Assembly: GCA_041395385.1 (NCBI GenBank)
Contig: JAWLAN010000014.1
Span: forward strand, 75,768 to 139,767
Length of the DNA: 64,000 nucleotides
Reading direction: 5' to 3'
DNA from: JAJVHZ01 sp041395385
Lineage (GTDB): Bacteria; Pseudomonadota; Gammaproteobacteria; JAJPIJ01
Position 1 is the stretch's first letter. Each line of letters begins with the position of its first letter. Position numbers and translations under genes: made by a program. This document shows positions 18,124-24,535 of the stretch, one piece after another. The notes beneath the pieces are model-generated. The model had not been told where the DNA came from, made no database searches, and saw only the letters and a list, made by a program, of their open reading frames with translations.

Positions 18124-18633
18124 CTAGCCGGCACCGTGCCGTGCCTCCCCCAGGAGGATCGCCTTGACCCGCGCCGGCCCTATCGCGGCAACGAATTCAG
18201 AACTGACGCAGTACAGAAACAGACCAAACACGGTCCACAGACACGTCACTCCGAACAAGGGCCAGGGGATCTCGTCATACATCGACCGGACACCGGCCCA
18301 GAAGCCGCTGTGCTTTTGGATCAGTGGTATCGACTCTTCCAGGAGACGGAAAGCGAGCACCACCACGCCGTAGAGGAGCGTCTTCCACAGAACGTGGATG
18401 ACGCCCGTCCCGGACAGACGTCTGCTGATCGGGAGGGCATCCACGACGAGTATGGCCTTGGCGACGATAAGCGCGCCTACGGTCGCCGCCGTCGCGCGGA
18501 GTGCCGTAATGCTGTACTCGTCCAGCACGACGGCCTTGGTCAGGGCGATCATGTGAAACAGGATCAGAAAGAAGATTGTCGCCGGCAACGCCTCGCGGAT
18601 CTCCCGCGCCACCACCCCTGCCGTCTTGCTCAT
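18124..18633 (-). CDS. Hypothetical membrane protein (four predicted TM helices)
   Basis: A 169-residue protein with four hydrophobic segments (about residues 17-37, 44-66, 82-101 and 124-148). GAGGAGAGG upstream of the ATG supports translation. I do not recognise a family with confidence. It lies between the intact protease gene and its truncated copy, all read leftwards, so it may have been carried along in the duplication. Confidence 0.7.
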   Translation of the reverse strand: MSKTAGVVAREIREALPATIFFLILFHMIALTKAVVLDEYSITALRATAATVGALIVAKAILVVDALPISRRLSGTGVIHVLWKTLLYGVVVLAFRLLEESIPLIQKHSGFWAGVRSMYDEIPWPLFGVTCLWTVFGLFLYCVSSEFVAAIGPARVKAILLGEARHGAG

Positions 18634-18967
18634 CTCGACCTCTCCTCAGCTGATTCGAATTCGTTGAATTTCGCGCCGTACACGTTCAATCACCACGTCA
18701 GGTGACTCGCGCCGTTCGCCGGGCCATGACCGTCAGCCACTGTTCGAGAGTTTAGGCCAGGCGCCGGCTGTGCGTTCACGGTCGCTGCCGATCAACCGGA
18801 CGACGCAACGCACCGGGGCCGGCAACGTATCAGGGATCCCGCATCGGCACGTGTCGGCCGCGGGGAGCAATGGCGGTCCGGTAACGGCGCCCCTCCACTC
18901 ACGGCTCCGGAACCGCCGGTGCCCAGGGAGGATTTCGACCGCGATGGAACGGGCGCAAACGCGCCGG
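18634..18967. other. 334-bp intergenic region, nothing recognised
   Basis: Between the protease stop and the promoter side of the membrane-protein gene. No open frame with a plausible product and no clear hairpin with a T-run. Confidence 0.5.
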
Positions 18968-19861
18968 CTATTTCCTGTGGCGAATCGCGCCCAGCGCCAA
19001 CAGCGCGCTGCCGAACAGCCAGAACGCCGCGGGTACGGGCACTGGGGCGCTGCCGAACTGGACATCGGGAACGTGGGAGCGGATCCAGTCCTGGTAATAC
19101 GCGACGGAGGTTCCGACGGTCCAGTAGCCATCGTTCCAGTCGGGCGTCTCGGGCGGATCCCGCAAGTCGTTCTCGTCGAAGACGAACGACATGATGGCCG
19201 CCACCACCGGGCCGCCGCCGTAGTCAAGCCACATCGCGCCGCCGCTGTCGCCCGGCGCGCCACCCGAGGTGCCATACGTGCACAGAAGCATCGGCTGCGA
19301 ACAATCGAAGGGAAAGCCCGGATCGAAAAGCGGCGGCGGCGTCGGACCAACGGGATCGGTGGCGGCAACGCCGATGCGCCGCAGCATCGGGTCGCCCAGG
19401 TCCACGGTGCCGTCGACCTGCGTCAGGCCGTAACCGGTGAGCGTCGCCGTGACCGGCAAGCCGCCGTGCAGGGCGACGTTCGAGAGCATGGCGAAGGAGG
19501 CGTCGACGACGCCAGGAACCGGGATGATAGGCGTGATCAACGCGAGGTTGATCAATGCCAGATCGTCGTGAAACTCGCCGGGCACGTAATCCGGGTGAAC
19601 GATGACCTGGTCGGGAAGAAAGATCCCTTCCGCATCGGTGTTCGGGTCGCCCATGACCAGGAACAGCGCACCGGCGTCGACCACGTGCGCCGCCGTCAGG
19701 ACCCAGTAGGTATCGAGCGCGACGACGCTGCCCAACCCGCCGGTAAACACGAAACCGACTGGGGAGTAGGTGTTGTCGACGTCCACCGTGCCGACGGTGA
19801 TCGCGTGGGCGCTGGAGCTCAACGCCAGACAGCACGCCGAACAGCGAAGAAGCCTCTTCAT
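18968..19861 (-). CDS. Secreted trypsin-like serine protease with VPLPA/PEP-CTERM-type tail
   Basis: A 297-residue protein with a signal peptide (residues 1-20), a chymotrypsin-fold domain and a C-terminal sorting tail. The catalytic triad is visible as His in LTAAHVVDAG, Asp in HDDLALINL and Ser in GAPGDSGGAMW. The end PVPVPAAFWLFGSALLALGAIRHRK (given in parts: PVPVPAAFWLFGSALLALG then a basic end) is the VPxPA-hydrophobic-basic signal processed by exosortases in proteobacteria, so the enzyme is probably exported and anchored or released. No exosortase gene is in the window. A truncated copy of its 3' end lies 1.1 kb downstream. Confidence 0.85.
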   Translation of the reverse strand: MKRLLRCSACCLALSSSAHAITVGTVDVDNTYSPVGFVFTGGLGSVVALDTYWVLTAAHVVDAGALFLVMGDPNTDAEGIFLPDQVIVHPDYVPGEFHDDLALINLALITPIIPVPGVVDASFAMLSNVALHGGLPVTATLTGYGLTQVDGTVDLGDPMLRRIGVAATDPVGPTPPPLFDPGFPFDCSQPMLLCTYGTSGGAPGDSGGAMWLDYGGGPVVAAIMSFVFDENDLRDPPETPDWNDGYWTVGTSVAYYQDWIRSHVPDVQFGSAPVPVPAAFWLFGSALLALGAIRHRK

Positions 19862-19953
19862 GCATGACCCCGTACGCCTGAGGCGGCGAATACTGGAAGT
19901 ATAGGCGGTCCTCCTCGGGATGATCGGCGGCGCGCCGGCGCCTGGCCGCTGCG

Positions 19954-20763
19954 CTACATCCGAGTCGGTCCCGTCGTTGCAGCGAGCAGCATGTCCGCGA
20001 TCGCCGGGCCGGATTCGGCGAGCGCGCTGTAGACCTGCACGAGATCGGCGCCGGCGCGCAGATAGCGGCCCGCGGTGTCCGCCGTGCGCACGCCGCCCAC
20101 GGCGATGAGCGCGGTGCCCTCCAACCGCTCGCGCAACCTCGAGATCCGGCCGCAGATCGATTCGACCGACGGCCAGCGCTCGAAGGCCGCGACCACGCCG
20201 TCGTATCCCAGCGCGGCGGCGCGCCCCGCCGCCTCCGGGACGGACTGCGCGTCGTCCGGCAGCGCGGCCACCTTGACCAGCAGGGGAATGCGCCGCGAGA
20301 GCGTGCGGCCGGTCGCGTCGACCTGGGCTCGCATGCGCTCGAGCAGCGTTTGCAGCGCCCGCCCCTCCGCCACCCCGTCGCGGCACGCGCTTCCGGGGCG
20401 GCTCAGGTTCACGACGAGAAAATCGGCGAGCAGCGTCAGGGCGTGCGCGCCGACGGCGATCTCGGCCGCGGCAACCGTGTCGAGCTCGTCGCGCTGGCTG
20501 CCGATGCTGACCCCGATCACCGCGCCGCGCCGGCCGCACGCCGGCGCCGACTGCAGGCGATGGCAGGCGAGATTCCTGACGATGGGTTGCAGCATGGCGA
20601 TCGCGCCCGCCCCGGCCGAGACGTTGATCGTACCGACCTCGACGAAGGCGAAGCCCGCCGCCGAGAGCTCGGCCAGCTGGCTGCCGTCGCGGTCGTAGCC
20701 CGCCGCCACGCCGATGGGATGGGCGAACTCGATGCCCATCACCCGCCGCGGGCCGTTCGCCAT
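19954..20763 (-). CDS. Dihydroorotate-dehydrogenase-like flavoprotein (divergent, short)
   Basis: A 269-residue TIM-barrel protein resembling class 2 PyrD: HPIGVAAGYDRDGSQLAELSAAGFAFVEVGT, given here as HPIGVAAGYDRDG and FAFVEVGT, then FLVVNLSRPGS, PLLVKVAALPDD and the FMN-phosphate region IAVGGVRTADTAGRYLRAGADLVQVYSAL. It is about 70 residues shorter than PyrD, and the orotate-binding Asn/Arg loops are altered, so it may act on another substrate. It is the last gene of a leftward operon with a SerC paralogue and pqqADE, 13 bp after the SerC-like stop. Confidence 0.7.
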   Translation of the reverse strand: MANGPRRVMGIEFAHPIGVAAGYDRDGSQLAELSAAGFAFVEVGTINVSAGAGAIAMLQPIVRNLACHRLQSAPACGRRGAVIGVSIGSQRDELDTVAAAEIAVGAHALTLLADFLVVNLSRPGSACRDGVAEGRALQTLLERMRAQVDATGRTLSRRIPLLVKVAALPDDAQSVPEAAGRAAALGYDGVVAAFERWPSVESICGRISRLRERLEGTALIAVGGVRTADTAGRYLRAGADLVQVYSALAESGPAIADMLLAATTGPTRM

Positions 20764-20776
20764 GGACGTTACCGCC

Positions 20777-21868
20777 TCACGCGGCCGCCTGCCGCCGCGC
20801 GGCGAAGTCGCGCATGAACGCGAGCAGCGCCTCCACCGAGGAATCCGGTGTCGCGTTGTGCAGGCTCACCCGCACGCCGCCGACGGCGGAGTGTCCCTCG
20901 AGATGATGCAGGCCGCGCCGCGCCGCCTCGTCCAGGAACTCGCGCTCCAGCTCGCCGCTGGGCAGGCGGAAGCAGAGGTTCACCTGCGATCGGTGCGCCG
21001 GCTCGACCGGGCAGAGATAGAGCGGGCTGCCGTCGATGACTTCGTACAGCCGCGCGCTGCGGCGCGCCGCGTGCTGCGCGAAGGTCGCCACTCCGCCGTT
21101 GCGGCGCATCCAGGCGAACATCAGCCCGGCGCAGTAGACGCTGAACGTGGGCGGCGTGTTGACGCAGCCGTTGCACTCGGCCTGCCGGCGGTAGTCGAAC
21201 GCCGCCGGTGTGACGCCTGCGGCGCCGCGCAGCATGTCCTCGCGGACGATGACGATGGTCAATCCGGCGCAGCCGGCGTTCTTCTGCGCGCTGGCGTAGA
21301 GCAGGCCGCAGCGGGCGACCTCGATCGGCTGCATGAGAAAGTCCGAGGTCACGTCGGCGACCAGCGGCACCGCGCCCGTGTCTGGCAGCTCGCGGAACTG
21401 CACGCCGTGGGCGGTCTCGTTGGTGGTGAGGTGGCAGTAGGCGGCGGCGGGGTCGAGCTGCCAGCTCTCTCGCGGCGGGATGCCGCAGAAACCCTCGCGC
21501 GCGCCGCTGGCCGCGATGCGCACATTCCCATGGCGCCCCGCCTCGGCCGCCGCGCGCTCCGACCACAGGCCGGTCACGACGTAGTCGGCGCCGCGGCCGG
21601 GCGCCAGGAGATTCATCGCCAGGATGCCGAAGTGCGCGTAGGCGCCGCCCTGCAGAAAAAGGATGTGATGGCTCGCCGGCACGTCGAGCAAGGCCCGCAG
21701 GTCGCGCTCGGCGGCGGCTGCGATGGCTCGATATTCCGGGCAGGAGAACGGCATCTCCAGGACCGACATGCCGCTGCCGTGCCAGTCGAGCATCTCGTCG
21801 CGGATCTCGCGCAGGACCTCCTCCGGCAGGCACGAGGGGCCGGAGGAGAAGTTGTGGATCCGGCTCAT
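20777..21868 (-). CDS. serC: SerC-family aminotransferase (phosphoserine aminotransferase paralogue)
   Basis: A 363-residue fold-type I PLP enzyme. The family start HNFSSGPSCLPEEVL, the PLP lysine in YASAQKNAG, NTPPTFSVY and the final GGVRVSLHNATP are all SerC-like. Canonical SerC converts 3-phosphohydroxypyruvate and glutamate to phosphoserine. The usual SHR(S/G) motif after DWxGxGxSVxE, whose His-Arg pair binds the substrate phosphate in E. coli, is here PFSCPEY, so substrate specificity may differ. It sits in an operon with pqqADE and a dihydroorotate-dehydrogenase-like gene rather than with serA or serB. Confidence 0.85.
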   Translation of the reverse strand: MSRIHNFSSGPSCLPEEVLREIRDEMLDWHGSGMSVLEMPFSCPEYRAIAAAAERDLRALLDVPASHHILFLQGGAYAHFGILAMNLLAPGRGADYVVTGLWSERAAAEAGRHGNVRIAASGAREGFCGIPPRESWQLDPAAAYCHLTTNETAHGVQFRELPDTGAVPLVADVTSDFLMQPIEVARCGLLYASAQKNAGCAGLTIVIVREDMLRGAAGVTPAAFDYRRQAECNGCVNTPPTFSVYCAGLMFAWMRRNGGVATFAQHAARRSARLYEVIDGSPLYLCPVEPAHRSQVNLCFRLPSGELEREFLDEAARRGLHHLEGHSAVGGVRVSLHNATPDSSVEALLAFMRDFAARRQAAA

Positions 21869-21893
21869 GACGGACGGGCGAACGGCCCGGTCC

Positions 21894-22391
21894 TCAGAAC
21901 AGCGTGGGCGCGTGCGCCCCGGCGGTCATCAGGAAGACCGCGGGGAAGGACAGGATCGTGTTGGTGCGCGAGGACAGGAAGGTGATGCGCGAGCAGCGCA
22001 CCCGCTCCGCGTGCGCCGCCGGCACGAAGCCCAGCACCTTCTTCTGGTGCGGCCACAGCACGAACCACAGGTTGGCCGTCATCAGCAGGCCGATCCACAC
22101 GCCCAGGCCGAGCACGGCGAACTGCCCCTGCAGCGTGAGCGCCTCGGTGAGGATGCCGCGGAACCACAGCATGTAGAGCCCGCTCGCCAGCACCACCAGC
22201 GAGGCGTACCGGAACGTGCCGTGCTCGCGCTGCGCGGCCTGCATGAACAGCTGGTCGGCCGCGGCCGTGTCCACGGGATCGACGGGCCGATAGCGCGGCC
22301 GCTGAACGACGTTCGCGTAGTTGTGGCCGATCCACACCAGCAGCCCGAGCAGGTGCAGCCAGCGGGCGAGCACGTACAGCTCCAGCGTCAT
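21894..22391 (-). CDS. PuuD-like (urate-oxidase N-terminal family) membrane protein
   Basis: A 165-residue protein with four predicted helices. LARWLHLLGLLVWIGHNYAN, TANLWFVLWPHQKKVLG and the end SRTNTILSFPAVFLM match the membrane part of PuuD-type urate hydroxylases (PF06181-like), which are cytochrome-linked. The cytochrome c domain of PuuD is absent. A role in urate metabolism is not supported by its neighbours; it may be a membrane redox partner in the pqq operon (inference). It lies 25 bp upstream of the serC-like gene. Confidence 0.7.
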   Translation of the reverse strand: MTLELYVLARWLHLLGLLVWIGHNYANVVQRPRYRPVDPVDTAAADQLFMQAAQREHGTFRYASLVVLASGLYMLWFRGILTEALTLQGQFAVLGLGVWIGLLMTANLWFVLWPHQKKVLGFVPAAHAERVRCSRITFLSSRTNTILSFPAVFLMTAGAHAPTLF

Positions 22392-22425
22392 ATCTCCGGC
22401 TCCTGATCCGAATCCTCCACCCGCC

Positions 22426-22533
22426 CTAGACCATCCAGCGCGCCAGCAGATACAGCAGCGCCGTCAGCAGCAGGCCGCACGCGACGGTGCCGCCCAGCGT
22501 CTCGTGCGGCAGCCTGAAGCGCGGCGGCCTCAT
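22426..22533 (-). CDS. Small single-pass membrane protein in the pqq operon
   Basis: A 35-residue frame: MRPPRFRLPHETLGGTVAC followed by GLLLTALLYLLARWMV. It has a basic N-terminus and one hydrophobic helix. Its ATG overlaps the pqqE stop by 4 bp (ATGA), a sign of translational coupling, and the PuuD-like gene follows 34 bp later. No family is recognised. It could be a membrane tether or an assembly subunit. Confidence 0.6.
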   Translation of the reverse strand: MRPPRFRLPHETLGGTVACGLLLTALLYLLARWMV

Positions 22534-23678
22534 CCGCCGCAACCCATGAACGCGGTGTTGATGCTGTCGCGCCGCCGCATGACGATCGGGCGGTGGCGGC
22601 GGTGCGGCGCCGACGCTTCCGCGACCGCCTCGACGACCAGGTGATGCTCCGGCGACTTCGCGCACACCGGGTCGGTGTTGGCGGCGTTGCCCGTGAGCAG
22701 GTAGGCCTGGCAGCGGCAGCCGCCGAAGTCCTGCTCCTTCTCCGGGCAGCTGCGGCACGGCTCCTTCATCCAGGCATCGCCGCGAAACTCGTTGAAGACC
22801 GGCGACTCGTGCCAGATCCAGGCGAGCGGCGACTCGCGCACGCTGGGAAACTCGAGGCCGGGGATCACGCGTGCCTCCTGACACGGCAGCGCGCTGCCGT
22901 CCGGCGCGATGGTGAGGTGGATCGCCCCCCAGCCGTTCATGCAGGCCTTCGGCCGCTCGTCGAAGTAGTCCGGGATGACGAAGTAGATCGTCATCTTCTT
23001 GCCCAGCCGCTCCCGCGCACGCGCCACGGCGGCCTCGGCGGCGGCGATCTGCTCGCGGGTGGGCAGGAACTCCGAGCGGTTCAACAGCGCCCAGTTGTAG
23101 TACTGGATGTTGGCGAATTCCAGGTAGTCCACGCCGATCTCCTCGGCCAGCCTCAGGATCTCCTCGGTCTGATCGATGTTCTGCCGGCAGATCGGCACGT
23201 TCAGCACCATGGGGAAGCCGTGCTTCTTGATCTCGCGCGCCGCGGCGAGCTTGGCGTCGAAGGCCTTCGCCCCGACCAGCGAGTCGGTGATCGCGCGATC
23301 GCTGGACTGCAGGCTCAGCTGGATCTGCTTGAGCCCCGCGGCCTTCAGGGCCTGAAGCCGCTCGCAGCTCAGGCCGATTCCGGAGGTGATGAGGTTGGTG
23401 TAGAAGCCGAGGCGATCCGCCTCGCCCACCAGCTCCTCCAGGTCCTCGCGCAGCAGCGGCTCGCCGCCGGAGAAGCCCAGCTGCAGCGAGCCCATCGCGC
23501 GGGCCTCGCCCAGCACGCGCTTCCATTCCTCCGTGCTCAGCTCGTTGCGGTAGCTGTCGAAGTCCAGCGGATTGTTGCACCAGGCGCAGTGCAACGGGCA
23601 GCGGTAGGTGAGCTCGAGGACGAGCCACATCGGGATGCGGTCGCCGTCAAGACTTAATCCTGATCCAGCCTTTGGCAT
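22530..23678 (-). CDS. pqqE: PqqE, radical SAM enzyme that crosslinks PqqA
   Basis: A 382-residue radical SAM/SPASM enzyme. The SAM cluster motif is CPLHCAWCNNP (CxxxCxxC), followed by the PqqE hallmark PLDF and LGFSGGEPLLREDL. The C-terminal auxiliary cluster region is CRSCPEKEQDFGGCRCQAYLLTGNAANTDPVC, shown in part as CRSCPEKEQDFGGCRCQA. PqqE forms the Glu-Tyr C-C bond in PqqA, the first step of pyrroloquinoline quinone synthesis, together with PqqD. Its start overlaps the end of pqqD. A C-terminal extension (CAKSPEHHLV, then HRPIVMRRRDSINTAFMGCGG) is also typical. Confidence 0.95.
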   Translation of the reverse strand: MPKAGSGLSLDGDRIPMWLVLELTYRCPLHCAWCNNPLDFDSYRNELSTEEWKRVLGEARAMGSLQLGFSGGEPLLREDLEELVGEADRLGFYTNLITSGIGLSCERLQALKAAGLKQIQLSLQSSDRAITDSLVGAKAFDAKLAAAREIKKHGFPMVLNVPICRQNIDQTEEILRLAEEIGVDYLEFANIQYYNWALLNRSEFLPTREQIAAAEAAVARARERLGKKMTIYFVIPDYFDERPKACMNGWGAIHLTIAPDGSALPCQEARVIPGLEFPSVRESPLAWIWHESPVFNEFRGDAWMKEPCRSCPEKEQDFGGCRCQAYLLTGNAANTDPVCAKSPEHHLVVEAVAEASAPHRRHRPIVMRRRDSINTAFMGCGG

Positions 23679-23934
23679 GAGAAGTCTCCAGGAAGCGGTA
23701 CACGCCGGCGGACACGTCGGCGTTGGTATAGCGGCTGTTGAGATCGGCGACGATGTCGGCGGCGGTGCGTTGCCCGTCGCACAGCAGCAGGATGGCCGCG
23801 GCGGTCTCGTTGAGCTTGACCACGCCCTCGGGGTAGAGCATCACGTGGGCCTGCTGGGGTTCCTCCCAGCGCAGCAGGTACAGCGGGTTCAGCAGCGGCA
23901 CGTCACCGGCCGCGACGGTGTTGTTCTCGGTCAT
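23647..23934 (-). CDS. pqqD: PqqD, PqqA-binding chaperone
   Basis: A 95-residue RRE-type peptide-binding protein. LRWEEPQQAHVMLYPEGVVKLN and AAAILLLCDGQRTAADIVADL are the PqqD pattern. It binds PqqA and presents it to PqqE. It overlaps pqqE by 32 bp. In many genomes pqqB and pqqC precede pqqD; here only a hairpin-containing gap separates it from pqqA. Confidence 0.93.
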   Translation of the reverse strand: MTENNTVAAGDVPLLNPLYLLRWEEPQQAHVMLYPEGVVKLNETAAAILLLCDGQRTAADIVADLNSRYTNADVSAGVYRFLETSHAKGWIRIKS

Positions 23935-23981
23935 ACGGTGCGGGGAAGGACGGATGGAGCGATGCGCGGGCGCCGGAGGGA

Positions 23982-24011
23982 AAGGCCGGGCAGGATGATC
24001 CTCCCGGCCTT
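23982..24011 (-). terminator. Strong hairpin between pqqA and pqqD
   Basis: AAGGCCGGG (23982-23990) pairs with CCCGGCCTT (24003-24011), and the interior AGGAT/ATCCT can extend the stem. It lies 17 bp after the pqqA stop. In other bacteria pqqA is made in excess of the other pqq products, and a partial terminator or processing site at this place explains it. Confidence 0.6.
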
Positions 24012-24027
24012 CGCGTGCTCGCCCTGA

Positions 24028-24102
24028 TCAGCGCACGTACACGTACGCGGTGACTTCGAAGCCAAGACGCAGATCGCAATACGCGGGATCGATCCAGTTC
24101 AT
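24028..24102 (-). CDS. pqqA: PqqA precursor peptide
   Basis: A 24-residue peptide: MNWIDPAYCDLRLGFEVT followed by AYVYVR. Glu16 and Tyr20, the residues joined by PqqE to become the PQQ skeleton, are at the same positions as in Klebsiella PqqA, within the conserved GFEVTxY. GAGGAG lies eight bases upstream of the ATG. It is the first gene of the leftward pqqADE operon. A perfect FNR-type box lies about 180 bp upstream. Confidence 0.95.
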   Translation of the reverse strand: MNWIDPAYCDLRLGFEVTAYVYVR

Positions 24103-24278
24103 TGCCTACTCCTCTCATCGTTTGATGTCGTGGGTGCACTACGCATGTCGCCTTCATCTCCTCGTTGCTCGAGCGAAGGCACTGCATGGAGCAGCAATGT
24201 CGATGCCACCGCATTTGTACCTGGTATCACTCGCAAGTCTCTGTCTGCGCGTGATTTGTGTCGGGGCGATCGGGCGTC

Positions 24279-24292
24279 TTGATTCATATCAA
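24279..24292. promoter_or_regulatory. Perfect FNR/Anr box between pqqA and the molybdoenzyme gene
   Basis: TTGATTCATATCAA matches TTGAT-N4-ATCAA in all ten conserved positions. It lies 177 bp from pqqA and 244 bp from the molybdopterin oxidoreductase start, in a 433-bp divergent region with no gene (24103-24535). I could not find a well-spaced -10 on either side, so the target is uncertain. Confidence 0.75.
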
Positions 24293-24388
24293 GGTTCATC
24301 ACAACCACGAGGTGGTCGAGAGCAGCCAAGACAGCGTGTACTCGCGCCGCAGCACGCGCCGCGCGCGATGCGAAGCGTCCAACGAGTC

Positions 24389-24402
24389 TTGATCAAGGTC
24401 AT
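24389..24402 (+). promoter_or_regulatory. Second FNR-like box, nearer the molybdoenzyme gene
   Basis: TTGATCAAGGTCAT has a perfect left half-site and a partial right one (8 of 10). A weak -10 candidate, AATAGT at 24425-24430, is at about the class II distance. It would drive the gene starting at 24536. Confidence 0.4.
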
Positions 24403-24535
24403 GTCCACGCGATTGCACGGGTGGAATAGTTGCGCCGCCAAGACTACGCACGCATCCACCGATCGCGCCATTCGCCGCAATGTACGTTCACTCTCTTTAC
24501 GCGCCATGGCGCGCAGACGGATTCGAGGCAGGGGG

